64,000 nt of DNA. Source: Minwuia thermotolerans (lineage in GTDB: Bacteria > Pseudomonadota > Alphaproteobacteria > Minwuiales > Minwuiaceae). The notes under the pieces are model-generated. The model did not search any database. It was not told the origin of the DNA and was given only the letters and a program-made list of their open reading frames with translations. The DNA is taken from the NCBI RefSeq assembly GCF_002924445.1, contig NZ_PIGG01000031.1:434001-498000 (forward strand). Direction: 5' to 3'. The first letter of the stretch is position 1. The number at the start of each line of letters is the position of its first letter. The position numbers and the translations under genes were made by a program. Shown here piece after piece: positions 29,028-38,016 of this stretch.

Positions 29028-30350
29028 TCAGAGCAGCATGGTGACCGGGTCTTCCAGGAAGCCCTTCAGGGTCTCCAGGAAGCGCGCGCCCTCGGCCCCG
29101 CCATAGACGCGGTGATCGCATGACAGCGTCGCGGTCATGACGGTGGCGACGGCCAGCGCGCCATCCTTGACCACCGGCTTCTGCTTGCCCGAACCCACCG
29201 CCAGGATGGTCGACTGCGGCGGATTGATGACGGCGACGAACTGGTCGATGCCGAACATGCCCAGGTTGGAAACCGTACAGGTGCCGCCCTGGTACTCCTC
29301 CGGCTTCAGCTTGCCGTCGCGGGCGCGGCCGGCCAGGTCCTTGGCCTGGTTCGCGATCTCCACCAGGCCCTTGCGGTCGGCATCGCGGATCACCGGCGTG
29401 ATCAGTCCGCCCTCGATCGCCACGGCGACCGAGACGTCGACCTTGCGATGCTGCAGGATTGCCTCGCCGGTGAACTGGGCGTTGATCTCCGGGTGGCGGT
29501 GCAGCGCGAGCGCCGTAGCCCGGATGATGAAGTCGTTGACCGAGATCCTGTAGGCGTCGGAGCGGCCGTTGAGATCCTTCCGCATGGCCAGCAGACGGTC
29601 GAGTTCGATGTCCATCGTGAGATAGAAATGCGGGATCGTCTGCTTGGCCTCGGTGAGGCGGCGCGCGATCGTCTTCCGCATCGAATTGAGTTTGATCTCC
29701 TCGTAGTCGTCCGTCGCCGGCGGATAGTCGCCGGCCACGGCAAGCGGCGTCGGCGCCGGCGCTGCCGCGGCGGTGGCAGCGGCCTGTGGAGCCGCCTTCT
29801 TCGCCGTCCCCGCCTTCACGGCGGCTTCGATGTCGCGCTTGACGACGCGGCCCTTCGGACCGGAGCCCTCGATGGCGGCGAGATCGAGGCCGGCCTGCTC
29901 GGCCATGCGCTTCGCCAGCGGGCTGGCGAAGATGCGTCCTCCGCCGCCGGATGCCGGCTTCGGCGCAGGCGCGCGGGCGTCGTCGGCCGCCGAGGCGGCG
30001 GGCTGTTTCGCCGGCCGCGGCGCTTCCGGTTCAGGTTGGGCCGTTTCCGCTGGCGGGGGCGCGGCCCCGCCCTCGGGTTCGTAGCCCTCCAGTGCGCTCT
30101 CGTCCTCGCCCTCTTCCAGCAGGACGGCGATGGGCGCGTTGACCTTCACGCCCTCGGTCCCCGCCTCGACCAGCAGCTTCCCGATCGTGCCCTCGTCGAC
30201 GGCCTCGACCTCCATGGTCGCCTTGTCGGTCTCGATCTCGCAGAGCACATCGCCGGCGGCGACCGTGTCGCCAGCCTTGACCTGCCAGCTGGCCAGCGTG
30301 CCTTCCTCCATGGTGGGCGACAGCGCGGGCATGGTGATGGTGATCGGCAT
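29028..30350 (-). CDS. pdhC: Pyruvate dehydrogenase E2 (dihydrolipoamide acetyltransferase)
   Basis: A 440-residue E2 protein. The lipoyl domain carries the lipoylated K43 ([11 protein letters not shown]); an Ala/Pro linker follows; the peripheral subunit-binding domain spans about 139-178 ([20 protein letters not shown]); the catalytic domain fills the C-terminus. The catalytic histidine H413 is in [15 protein letters not shown]. Here the usual HxxxDG motif reads HxxxGG: the aspartate is replaced by glycine at 417. The gene sits 13 bases after pdhB. Function is otherwise clear from domains and neighbours. Confidence 0.97.
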   Translation of the reverse strand: MPITITMPALSPTMEEGTLASWQVKAGDTVAAGDVLCEIETDKATMEVEAVDEGTIGKLLVEAGTEGVKVNAPIAVLLEEGEDESALEGYEPEGGAAPPPAETAQPEPEAPRPAKQPAASAADDARAPAPKPASGGGGRIFASPLAKRMAEQAGLDLAAIEGSGPKGRVVKRDIEAAVKAGTAKKAAPQAAATAAAAPAPTPLAVAGDYPPATDDYEEIKLNSMRKTIARRLTEAKQTIPHFYLTMDIELDRLLAMRKDLNGRSDAYRISVNDFIIRATALALHRHPEINAQFTGEAILQHRKVDVSVAVAIEGGLITPVIRDADRKGLVEIANQAKDLAGRARDGKLKPEEYQGGTCTVSNLGMFGIDQFVAVINPPQSTILAVGSGKQKPVVKDGALAVATVMTATLSCDHRVYGGAEGARFLETLKGFLEDPVTMLL

Positions 30351-30363
30351 CTCGCGTCCCCCC

Positions 30364-31773
30364 TCAGTCGGCGTAGCAGACGGCCCGGGCCGCCTCGACG
30401 ATGGTCTCGGGTTGCGGCAGAGCCAGCTTCTCGAGATTCGCCGCGTAGGGCATGGGTACGTCCTCGCCGGTGACGCGCTTCACCGGCGCGTCGAGCCAGT
30501 CGAAAGCCTCCTCCATCACCCGGGCCGAAAGCTCCGCCCCGATGCCGCAGGTCGGGAAGCCTTCCTCCAGCGTCACCAGGCGGTTGGTCTTCTTCACCGA
30601 CCGGATCACGGTCGCGGTATCCATGGGACGGAGCGAGCGCAGGTCGATGATCTCCGCGTCGATCCCCTGTTCCGCCAGAATCTCGGCCGCTTTCAGCGCC
30701 TTCTCGATCATGATGGCGTAGCCGACCAGGGTCACGTCCGCGCCCTTGCGGACCACCTTGGCCTTGCCGATGGGCAGGACGAAGCCGTCGTCCTTCGGCA
30801 CCTCGCCGGTGCGGCCGTAGAGAATTTCGTTCTCGAGGAAGATCACCGGGTTCGGATCCCGGATCGCCGCCTTCATCAGGCCCTTGGCATCGGCCGCCGA
30901 CCAGGGCGCCACCACCTTCAACCCCGGAATCTGCGCGTACCAGGCGCCATAGTCCTGGCTGTGCTGCGCGCCGACACGGGCGGCCGCGCCGTTGGGGCCG
31001 CGGAAAACGATGGGGCAGCCCATCTGGCCGCCGGACATGTAGAGGGTCTTGGCCGCCGAATTGATGATCTGATCGATCGCCTGCATGGCGAAGTTGAAGG
31101 TCATGAACTCGACGATGGGCCTCAGCCCGCCGAACGCCGCGCCAACGCCGACGCCGGCGAAGCCGTGCTCGGTGATCGGCGTGTCGATCACCCGCTTCGG
31201 CCCGAAGCGGTCGAGCAGGCCCTGAGACACCTTGTAGGCGCCCTGATACTCGGCCACCTCCTCGCCCATCAGGAAGACGGTCTCGTCGCGCTCCATTTCC
31301 TCGGCCATGGCGTCGCGCAGCGCCTCGCGGACGGTCTGCTCGACCATTTCGGTCCCTGCCGGGATCTCGGGCTCCTCCTCGTCGTCGACCGCAACCGGCT
31401 GCGCGGAGCGCGGCTGCGCCTCCGCTTTCGGCGGCGGCGTGGCTGGCGCCTCGTCGACATGGGCGTCGCCTTCACGGTCCGGCGACGGCCCGCCCTTGGG
31501 CTCGTAGCCCTCCAGATCGGACTTGTCCTCGCCCTCGCCCAGCAGCACGGCAATGGGCGCATTGACCTTCACGCCCTCCGTGCCTTCCTCGACCAGCAGG
31601 CGGCCGATGGCGCCCTCGTCGACCGCCTCGACCTCCATGGTCGCCTTGTCGGTCTCGATTTCGCACAGCACGTCGCCGGGGGCGACGTCGTCACCCTCCT
31701 TGACCAGCCACTTGGCCAGCGTGCCCTCCTCCATGGTCGGCGAAAGGGCGGGCATCGTAATTGTGATCGGCAT
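30364..31773 (-). CDS. pdhB: Pyruvate dehydrogenase E1 beta with lipoyl domain
   Basis: A 469-residue E1-beta subunit carrying an N-terminal lipoyl domain (K43 in [11 protein letters not shown]) that E1-beta proteins of most other bacteria lack; this is a known alphaproteobacterial arrangement. After a Pro/Ala/acid-rich linker (about 85-135) the transketolase-like core begins ([20 protein letters not shown], then [20 protein letters not shown]) and contains [11 protein letters not shown]. It pairs with PdhA to decarboxylate pyruvate. The first 60 residues are nearly identical to those of pdhC, so the two genes share a stretch of near-repeat DNA. Confidence 0.97.
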   Translation of the reverse strand: MPITITMPALSPTMEEGTLAKWLVKEGDDVAPGDVLCEIETDKATMEVEAVDEGAIGRLLVEEGTEGVKVNAPIAVLLGEGEDKSDLEGYEPKGGPSPDREGDAHVDEAPATPPPKAEAQPRSAQPVAVDDEEEPEIPAGTEMVEQTVREALRDAMAEEMERDETVFLMGEEVAEYQGAYKVSQGLLDRFGPKRVIDTPITEHGFAGVGVGAAFGGLRPIVEFMTFNFAMQAIDQIINSAAKTLYMSGGQMGCPIVFRGPNGAAARVGAQHSQDYGAWYAQIPGLKVVAPWSAADAKGLMKAAIRDPNPVIFLENEILYGRTGEVPKDDGFVLPIGKAKVVRKGADVTLVGYAIMIEKALKAAEILAEQGIDAEIIDLRSLRPMDTATVIRSVKKTNRLVTLEEGFPTCGIGAELSARVMEEAFDWLDAPVKRVTGEDVPMPYAANLEKLALPQPETIVEAARAVCYAD

Positions 31774-31789
31774 CGCTCAGGCTCTCCCC

Positions 31790-32842
31790 TCAGGCCTCGC
31801 GCAGGATGTCGGTATAGAGTTCGGAGGGATCCGGCTCCGGGCTCTGCTGGGCGAACTCGGCCGCGTCGGAGACGATCCCCTTCACCTCGCGGTCGATCGT
31901 CTTCAACTCGTCCTCGCCGGCGTCGAAGTCCTCCAGCAGCCGGGCGCGGACCCGCTCGATCGGATCCTTCTCCTGGCGCATCTTGGCCACTTCCTCCTTG
32001 GAGCGGTACTTGGCCGGATCCGACATGGAATGGCCACGGTAACGATAGGTCTTCATCTCCAGGATGATCGGCCCGTTGCCCTCGCGCACGTATTTGACCG
32101 CCTCCTCGGCGGCGGCCTTGACGGCCAGGACGTCCATGCCGTCCACCTGCCGCCCCGGGATGCCGAAGCTCTCGCCGCGTTTGGCGAGTTCGACCTGCGC
32201 CGAGGACCGGGCCACCGAGGTGCCCATGGCGTACTGATTGTTCTCGATCACGTAGATCACCGGCAGCTTCCACAGCGCCGCCATGTTGAAGGCCTCGTAG
32301 ACCTGACCCTGGTTGGCGGAGCCGTCGCCGAAATAGGTCACGCTCAGCGCGCCCGTTCCCTTGTACTTCTCGGCCATCGCGAGACCCGTCCCGAGCGGCA
32401 CCTGGGCGCCGACGATTCCGTGTCCGCCGTAGAAGTTCTTCTCCCGGCTGAACATGTGCATGGAGCCGCCCTTGCCCCTGGAGTAGCCGCCGGCGCGGCC
32501 GGTAAGTTCGGCCATGACGCCGCCCGCCTCCATGCCGCAGGCCAGCATGTGGCCGTGATCGCGATAGGACGTGATTACCTTGTCGTCCGGTGTCAGCGCT
32601 GCCTGGATGCCGACGACGACCGCCTCCTGACCGATGTAGAGGTGACAGAAACCGCCGATCAGGCCCATGCCGTACATCTGGCCCGCCTTCTCCTCGAAGC
32701 GCCGGATCAGCAGCATTTCGCGGTAGAAGGACATCAGTTCGTCCTTGCTCGTCTCCGGCGGCGCGGCCTCCGCCTTGGCGGCGCCGGCGCGGCTGCGCGC
32801 GCGGGGCGCCCGGCTGGAACGGCTGCTGGTGGACTTGGCCAT
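31790..32842 (-). CDS. pdhA: Pyruvate dehydrogenase E1 alpha
   Basis: A 350-residue thiamine-diphosphate enzyme subunit. It has MYGMGLIGGFCHLYIGQEAV, GKGGSMHMFSREKNFYGGHG and the ThDP/Mg motif GDGSANQGQ ending at NNQYAMGTSV. The phosphorylation-loop-like YRGHSMSDPAKYRSKEE is typical of PDH E1-alpha. A basic, Ser/Arg-rich N-terminal extension (residues 1-30) precedes the conserved part. It is the first gene of pdhA-pdhB-pdhC-lpdA-lipA; the promoter should lie in 32843-32954. Confidence 0.97.
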   Translation of the reverse strand: MAKSTSSRSSRAPRARSRAGAAKAEAAPPETSKDELMSFYREMLLIRRFEEKAGQMYGMGLIGGFCHLYIGQEAVVVGIQAALTPDDKVITSYRDHGHMLACGMEAGGVMAELTGRAGGYSRGKGGSMHMFSREKNFYGGHGIVGAQVPLGTGLAMAEKYKGTGALSVTYFGDGSANQGQVYEAFNMAALWKLPVIYVIENNQYAMGTSVARSSAQVELAKRGESFGIPGRQVDGMDVLAVKAAAEEAVKYVREGNGPIILEMKTYRYRGHSMSDPAKYRSKEEVAKMRQEKDPIERVRARLLEDFDAGEDELKTIDREVKGIVSDAAEFAQQSPEPDPSELYTDILREA

Positions 32843-32911
32843 GCTTCCTCCCCGGCCCTGTTCGGGCCACTCACCTGGCGACGGGACACGGCGGACAGTA
32901 ACGCACAGATT

Positions 32912-32933
32912 TTCGCCCTCTGCACGGCGAAAC
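32912..32933. promoter_or_regulatory. Inverted repeat TTTCGCC-N8-GGCGAAA upstream of pdhA
   Basis: A perfect 7-bp inverted repeat, 70-91 bases upstream of the pdhA start, with a looser TAACT-N7-AGTTA dyad about five bases further on. Both lie between ftsB and pdhA, where the pdh promoter is expected. They could be operators; no regulator is known from the sequence. Confidence 0.3.
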
Positions 32934-32954
32934 TCCGCGTTAACTCGGAATCAG

Positions 32955-33287
32955 TTACCGCCCTGACGCGGAAGGCCCGGGGTGCAGGATGACGACCTCG
33001 TCGGGACGGCTCCATCCGAGGATGCGCCGCGCCTGTTCCTCCAGGATGTCGCCGTCGATCTCGGGGCCGCGGATCAGTTCGACCCGGCGCCGGAGCCGCT
33101 CTTGGCGCGCCTGCAGGTCCTCAAGTCTTTCCTGCTGGTGCCCGGCCTCTGCCTCCAGTTTCCTGAGCGCGACCAGGCCCCGCTCGCCATAGGCGGCGTG
33201 GAATCCGAAATAGAACACCAGGGCCGCGCCGATGAGCGGGGGCGCGAACTTCAGCAGGTGTCTCGATCCGGCGGTCGAAAGGGTCAT
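32955..33287 (-). CDS. ftsB: Septum formation initiator FtsB-like protein
   Basis: A 110-residue bitopic division protein. A short cytoplasmic N-terminus is followed by one membrane span (about residues 14-33, FAPPLIGAALVFYFGFHAAY) and a periplasmic coiled coil (about 38-75). The DivIC/FtsB pattern GERGLVALRKLEAEAGHQQE and EEQARRILGWSRPDEVVIL follows. FtsB acts with FtsL and FtsQ at the divisome. In alphaproteobacteria it commonly stands upstream of the pdh cluster, as here. Confidence 0.92.
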   Translation of the reverse strand: MTLSTAGSRHLLKFAPPLIGAALVFYFGFHAAYGERGLVALRKLEAEAGHQQERLEDLQARQERLRRRVELIRGPEIDGDILEEQARRILGWSRPDEVVILHPGPSASGR

Positions 33288-33669
33288 CGACGAATCGAAT
33301 CAGAACCGATTCGCCCGGTCAAACGGATTGCGCCGCCTTCATGTGCTTTTTCCGCCGAAGCGCCCAAAGCGTTGCCGAATTGACTCTTTTCCAGCGCACC
33401 GGACGGCTGACGCGAGGTCATCCTCGATCGATCGACGCCATTCCGCCGAAGGACAAATACTCATGAGTATAGTTTTTGATACCGATCAGTAAAAAGCACC
33501 CTGGCTCTGTTCTTTTCTGATTGCGGCCATTGCGTCATGCGCGCAGGCGAGGCTAAATGACCGCAACGAGGCGTCAGAAGAAGCGCCCGCTTTACCTGCG
33601 TCCAACTGCAGGAACCCGGCGAAACGCCGGAGGAAAAAGGGACCGGTGGTCCGCAAAGGGAGGTAGATC
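33288..33669. other. Divergent promoter gap between ftsB and the TRAP operon
   Basis: About 380 bases without a gene. It holds two dyads at 33457-33470 and 33480-33491 about 180-210 bases before the TRAP start. The rest shows nothing I can assign; GC falls near the dyads, as in a promoter. Confidence 0.6.
33457..33491 (+). promoter_or_regulatory. Tandem dyads upstream of the TRAP operon
   Basis: Site 1, ATACTCATGAGTAT at 33457-33470, is a perfect 14-bp palindrome. Site 2, TACCGATCAGTA at 33480-33491, is a near-perfect 12-bp dyad. Their centres are 22 bases apart, about two helical turns. Very similar sites in the same order precede the monooxygenase gene at 57542-57574, which suggests a shared, probably TetR- or GntR-type, regulator. 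Confidence 0.5.
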
Positions 33670-34719
33670 ATGAATCTCATCAAGACGTTGGGCGCGGTAG
33701 CGCTTGCGGCGAGCGTAACGCTCGCCATGTCGGCATCGGAAGCCGACGCGAAGAAGGTCCGCTGGAAGCTGCATTCCGCCTTCGGCACGAACGTGGCGGT
33801 TCTGGGGCCGGTCGGGCCGCGGATCACCGGCTGGGTGGACAAGGCTTCCGCCGGCGATTTCGACATCAAGGTGTTCGAGCCCGGCGCGCTGGCCGGCGGT
33901 TACGCCTACTACGACCCGATCAGCCAGGGCGCGTTCGAGGCGGCCTACGGCACACCGGGCGCCAATCAGGGCAAGAACTCGGTCTTCGCCTTCCTGTCGA
34001 CCTGGCCGTTCGGCCCGGGCGCGCTGGAGTTCAACGCCTGGCTGCAGTACGGCGGCGGCATCGAGCTCGGCAAGGAGTTCTACGGGCGCGACAACATCGA
34101 ATACTTCTACTGCGGCATGATCCCGCCGGAGACCTCCGGCTGGTTCCGCAACAAGATCACCAGCCTCGACGAGCTGAAGGGCCTGAAGATGCGCTTCTTC
34201 GGCATCGGCGCGAAGGTGATGCAGAAGTTCGGCGTGGCCACCCAGCAGCTCGCCGGCGGCGATATCTATCCGGCGCTGGAACTCGGCACCATCGACGCCA
34301 CCGAGTTCTCTATGCCGGCCATCGACCGCACGCTCGGCTTCTACCAGATCGCCAAGTACAACTACTTTCCCGGCTGGCATCAGCAGTCCACCACCAACGA
34401 GTTCCTGGTGAACCGCGACAAGTGGAACGAGCTGGATGACCAGAAGAAGGCGATCTTCGAGATGGCCTGCACGGCCAATATCGGCGTGGAACTGGCCGAG
34501 GGCGAAGCCCTTCAGTCCGCGGCGATGATCGCCAACGAGAAGGACGGCGTGGAGAATGTCGACTGGTCGCCGGAGATCCTCGACCAGCTCCGCGGCGCCT
34601 GGGGGGAGGTGCTCAAGGAAGAGCTTGCGGCCAATCCGGACGTCAAGCGCCTGTGGGACAGCTACACCGCCTTCCACGAGGAGTACAAGATCTGGGGTGA
34701 GCGCGGCTACCTGAGGTAG
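33670..34719 (+). CDS. TRAP transporter substrate-binding protein (DctP type)
   Basis: A 349-residue periplasmic binding protein. A signal peptide ends about residue 27 (ASVTLAMSASEADA), followed by the family pattern WKLHSAFGTN and GDIYPALELGTIDATEFSMP; the latter is the substrate-region signature of DctP proteins. PGWHQQSTTNEF resembles the TakP/alpha-keto-acid subgroup, so a small carboxylate or keto acid is a reasonable guess. GGGAGGT lies six bases before the ATG. It delivers substrate to the Q and M permeases encoded downstream. Confidence 0.95.
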   Translation: MNLIKTLGAVALAASVTLAMSASEADAKKVRWKLHSAFGTNVAVLGPVGPRITGWVDKASAGDFDIKVFEPGALAGGYAYYDPISQGAFEAAYGTPGANQGKNSVFAFLSTWPFGPGALEFNAWLQYGGGIELGKEFYGRDNIEYFYCGMIPPETSGWFRNKITSLDELKGLKMRFFGIGAKVMQKFGVATQQLAGGDIYPALELGTIDATEFSMPAIDRTLGFYQIAKYNYFPGWHQQSTTNEFLVNRDKWNELDDQKKAIFEMACTANIGVELAEGEALQSAAMIANEKDGVENVDWSPEILDQLRGAWGEVLKEELAANPDVKRLWDSYTAFHEEYKIWGERGYLR

Positions 34720-34880
34720 TCCGGCGTGACGCGGCGGCGGTCCTTGGTGGCCGCCGCCGCACCCGGTTTCGCAACGACCGGCGTGAGTACCCGCGCCGGT
34801 CGATTCTTGCCAACGGCACGGGCCCCGGCAGCGTCAGATCCGGGTCCGCGGACACCCACGAAGACGGGACTCCCGACAAG

Positions 34881-35534
34881 ATGCTCAAACTCGCCGACGC
34901 GGCCGACCGTTTCTCCCGCTCCATCGGGAAGGGCGTGAGCTGGCTGATCCTGCCGCTGATCATGATCATCATGTTCGATGTGATCACGCGGAAGATCGAC
35001 TTCATCAAGGACTGGTCCGCCGAGATAACGATCCACTACGGCTATTCCGTCTCCTTCATCCTGCAGGATCTGCAGTGGCACATCCACGGCGTGCTGCTGA
35101 TGCTGAGCTTCGGCTTCGCCTATCTGATGAACGCCCATGTCCGCGTCGACATCTTCCGGGAAATGGGCTCCCGGCGAACCCAGTGCTGGATCGAGTTCAT
35201 CGGCCTGGTCCTGTTCGCCATGCCGTTCCTGTGCTTCATGCTGGCCAAGTCCATCGACATGGTGGCCCTTTCCTACCATCAGGGTGAGGGGTCGGAATCG
35301 ATGGTCGGGATTCCCTGGCGCTACGTCATCAAGTCGGCGATGCCGATCGGCTTCTTCGTCATGCTGATCGCCGCCTTCGCCATGACCATCCGCGTCGCGG
35401 CCTATCTCTGGGGGTCGCCGGACGCGCGGGTCCGCGCCGAACAGGACATCCCCTTCTTCACCGATATCGACGTGCTGCCGAAGGTCTCCCTGGACGACGG
35501 GCCGGAAATCCTTTCGGTCGAGGGAGAGCGCTGA
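34881..35534 (+). CDS. TRAP transporter small permease (DctQ)
   Basis: A 217-residue inner-membrane protein with four predicted spans: VSWLILPLIMIIMFDVITRK, VLLMLSFGFAYLMNAHVRVD, FIGLVLFAMPFLCFMLAKS and SAMPIGFFVMLIAAFAMTIR. VDIFREMGSRRTQCWIEFIG is the typical DctQ loop. The C-terminal tail is acidic and longer than in minimal members. It stands 161 bases after the binding-protein gene and two bases before the large permease, so Q and M are coupled. No alternative function is likely. Confidence 0.93.
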   Translation: MLKLADAADRFSRSIGKGVSWLILPLIMIIMFDVITRKIDFIKDWSAEITIHYGYSVSFILQDLQWHIHGVLLMLSFGFAYLMNAHVRVDIFREMGSRRTQCWIEFIGLVLFAMPFLCFMLAKSIDMVALSYHQGEGSESMVGIPWRYVIKSAMPIGFFVMLIAAFAMTIRVAAYLWGSPDARVRAEQDIPFFTDIDVLPKVSLDDGPEILSVEGER

Positions 35535-35536
35535 CG

Positions 35537-37135
35537 ATGGAATTCTTCGAATGGCTGATTGACGATCACCTCTACGACTACATCGGCGGCTACATGTTCC
35601 TGGCGCTGGCCCTGGCCCTGTTCACGGGCCTGCCGGTCGCCTTCGCGCTCGGCGGCATCTCGCTGATCTTCGGCCTGCTGGGCATTGCCATCGGCGTCCT
35701 CGACTACGCCATCTTCTACCAGGTCATCAATCGCATCTGGGGCGGCGACGGCGCCTCGGGCGCGGTGCAGAACCCGATCCTGGTGGCCATCCCCTGTTTC
35801 GTGTTCATGGGCACCATGCTGGAGCGCAGCCGCGTCGCCGCCGACCTGCTGCACATCCTGCAGATCATGCTGCGCCGCGTGCCCGGCGGCCTCGCTCTCT
35901 CGATTACCGTCATGGGCACCATCATGGCCGCGACCACCGGCATCATCGGCGCCTCGGTCGTGATGATGACCCTGCTGGCGCTGCCGACCATGCTGCGGCG
36001 CGGCTACCAGCATTCGCTGGCCACCGGCACCATCGCCGCCAGCGCGACGCTGGGCATCCTGATCCCGCCCTCGATCATGCTGGTGCTGATGGCCAACCTG
36101 CTGGCGGTCTCAGTCGGCAACCTGTTCATCGGCGCGGTGCTGCCGGGTCTGGTGCTGTCCGGCCTCTACTTCATCTACATCATGACCCGGGCGACGATTA
36201 ACCCGAGCGTCGCCCCGCCGCTGCCCGAAGACATGATCCAGGTCGATCCGACGAACTTCCGGAACGTCGCCGTCTATTTCTCGGTCACCGCGGCCATCGT
36301 GATCGCCGTCTACATCCTCTCGCAACTGGGCATCGACTGGGTGAACTGGTCGCTGATCGGTTTCCTCGCCATCTTCACCTATTCGATGATGATGGGGCGC
36401 AAGGAGGGCAACACCATCTTCGGCGGCATCCTGAAGGGCTTCGTGCCGCCGATCTTCCTGATCATCATGGTGCTGGGGTCGATCTTCGCCGGCTGGGCCA
36501 CGCCGACCGAGGCCGCGGGCATCGGCGCCTTCGGCTCGATGATACTGGCCGCCTTCAACCGCACGCTGACCAAGGAGGTCGTGCGGGAAGTCTGCCACCG
36601 TACGGGGCTGACCACGGCGATGATCTTCTTCATCTTCGTCGGGGCGACGGCGTTCTCGACCGTCTTCCGCAACGTCTATGGCGAGGATCTGATCATCGAA
36701 CTGATCGAAGTCCTCGACCTGGGCGCATGGCCGCTGCTTTTCCTGCTGATGTTCTCGGTCTTCCTGATGGGGTTCTTCTTCGACTTCCTGGAGATCACCC
36801 TGATCATCCTGCCGGTCTTCGCCCCCGTCATCCAGGCCTTCGCACCCGAGTTCGCAAGCCATCTGGGCGTCGAGGGTCTGCCCTTCCAGCAGATCCAGGA
36901 ACAGGTGATCTACTGGTTCGCGATCCTCGTGGCGGTGAATCTGCAGACATCGTTCCTGACACCACCATTCGGCTTCGCGCTGTTCTACATGAAGGGCGTG
37001 GCGCCGCCGGAAGTGAAGATGCAATCGATCTACCGGGGCATCATCCCGTTCGTGACGCTGCAGGTGATCGGTCTCGGCGTCGTCATCCTGTTCCCGCAGG
37101 TCACACTCTGGCTGCCCAGACTGATGCTGCAATAG
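35537..37135 (+). CDS. TRAP transporter large permease (DctM)
   Basis: A 532-residue protein with about twelve membrane segments, longer than the usual ~430-residue DctM. It has the family pattern ALFTGLPVAFALGGISLIFG, PCFVFMGTMLERSRVA and ATLGILIPPSIMLVLMANLL near the middle, and GWATPTEAAGIGAFGSMIL. It carries the sodium-coupled transport path. The extra length resembles the DctM variants found with TakP-like binding proteins. Start 35537 is two bases after dctQ. Confidence 0.95.
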   Translation: MEFFEWLIDDHLYDYIGGYMFLALALALFTGLPVAFALGGISLIFGLLGIAIGVLDYAIFYQVINRIWGGDGASGAVQNPILVAIPCFVFMGTMLERSRVAADLLHILQIMLRRVPGGLALSITVMGTIMAATTGIIGASVVMMTLLALPTMLRRGYQHSLATGTIAASATLGILIPPSIMLVLMANLLAVSVGNLFIGAVLPGLVLSGLYFIYIMTRATINPSVAPPLPEDMIQVDPTNFRNVAVYFSVTAAIVIAVYILSQLGIDWVNWSLIGFLAIFTYSMMMGRKEGNTIFGGILKGFVPPIFLIIMVLGSIFAGWATPTEAAGIGAFGSMILAAFNRTLTKEVVREVCHRTGLTTAMIFFIFVGATAFSTVFRNVYGEDLIIELIEVLDLGAWPLLFLLMFSVFLMGFFFDFLEITLIILPVFAPVIQAFAPEFASHLGVEGLPFQQIQEQVIYWFAILVAVNLQTSFLTPPFGFALFYMKGVAPPEVKMQSIYRGIIPFVTLQVIGLGVVILFPQVTLWLPRLMLQ

Positions 37136-37235
37136 GGCGGCGGCCGGTGGGGCGGCGGAGGACCGCCCCCGGCCCCGCTGCAATCGCGGACCCGAGGCCC
37201 ATATGCGGGGAAACAGCATCCCCGGGAGGCCGACA

Positions 37236-37607
37236 ATGAAACTCTATGGCATACGCATCTTCGTCGACGATTTCGACAAGGCGCACGAATTCTATTCCGA
37301 CCTGCTGGCCCTGCCGACCAACTGGCGGGCCGACGGGATGCGGGCCGCCGGCTACGGCCTGGAGAATGCGGAACTGATCGTCGAGGAGGCGAAGGCGGCC
37401 GACAAGGGCCTGGTCGGCCGGTTCGTCGGTATCTCAATGACCATCGACACCATCGAGGCCGCCTACGAGACCCTCAGCGGCCGGGGCGTGCGCTTCGAGG
37501 GCCCGCCGGAAAAGCAGGAATGGGGCGGCACGCTGGCGCATTTCCGCGATCCGGCCGGCAATGTCCTGACCCTGCTGGAACAGGGCGGGGACGCCCGTGA
37601 CCGGTGA
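37236..37607 (+). CDS. VOC (glyoxalase/dioxygenase) superfamily protein
   Basis: A 123-residue single VOC domain. It begins KLYGIRIFVDDFDKAHEFYS and ends HFRDPAGNVLTLLEQGGD, the two ends of the beta-alpha-beta-beta-beta fold. A GGGAGG sequence six bases upstream supports the ATG at 37236 over the longer frame from 37203. The expected metal residues are only partly present (H near HFRDPAG and E in LLEQ), so enzyme activity is uncertain. The next gene starts inside its 3' end. Confidence 0.88.
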   Translation: MKLYGIRIFVDDFDKAHEFYSDLLALPTNWRADGMRAAGYGLENAELIVEEAKAADKGLVGRFVGISMTIDTIEAAYETLSGRGVRFEGPPEKQEWGGTLAHFRDPAGNVLTLLEQGGDARDR

Positions 37608-38016
37608 CGGCGGCGACCTGCCCGAGCACCTGCTGATCATGGACGGCGATTGCGCGCTGTGCTCCGGCGCCGCACGCTGGATCGCCCGCCACGACAGACG
37701 CGGCGAGTTCCGTATCGCCACGGCGGACAGTCCGCTGGGGCGTCGGCTTCTGGCCGGACAGGGCCTCGACCCGGACGACCCCGAAAGCTGGCTCTACATC
37801 GAACGGGGACAGGTCCGGACCTCCCTGGACGCCGTGATCGCCGCCGGCGCGCGGCTGGGCGGCGCCGGACGCCTGCTCGGCGCCTTCAGGGTCCTCCCCC
37901 GCCCGGCGCAGAACTGGCTCTACCGCCGCATCGCGCGCAACCGCTATGCTCTCTTCGGCCGGGCCGAACTCTGCGCCCTGCCGGACCCGGAACTGCGGAA
38001 GCGGCTTGTTCAGTGA
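37597..38016 (+). CDS. DCC-family thiol-disulfide oxidoreductase (DUF393)
   Basis: A 139-residue DUF393 protein. The namesake DxxCxxC motif is at about residues 16-22 (MDGDCALCSGAARWIARHD), and the C-terminal NWLYRRIARNRYALFGR is characteristic. The reading frame opens with a GTG at 37597, 11 bases inside the VOC gene. Its last ~40 bases are repeated, in diverged form, at 39698-39737 after the next gene. The stop overlaps the GTG start of the following gene (GTGA). Family function is thought to be redox, but substrates are unknown. Confidence 0.9.
   Translation: MTGDGGDLPEHLLIMDGDCALCSGAARWIARHDRRGEFRIATADSPLGRRLLAGQGLDPDDPESWLYIERGQVRTSLDAVIAAGARLGGAGRLLGAFRVLPRPAQNWLYRRIARNRYALFGRAELCALPDPELRKRLVQ

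Noticed and set aside
26688-29123. An 811-residue frame on the plus strand
   Set aside because: Antisense to lipA and lpdA, both with intact catalytic motifs; composition typical of antisense shadows.
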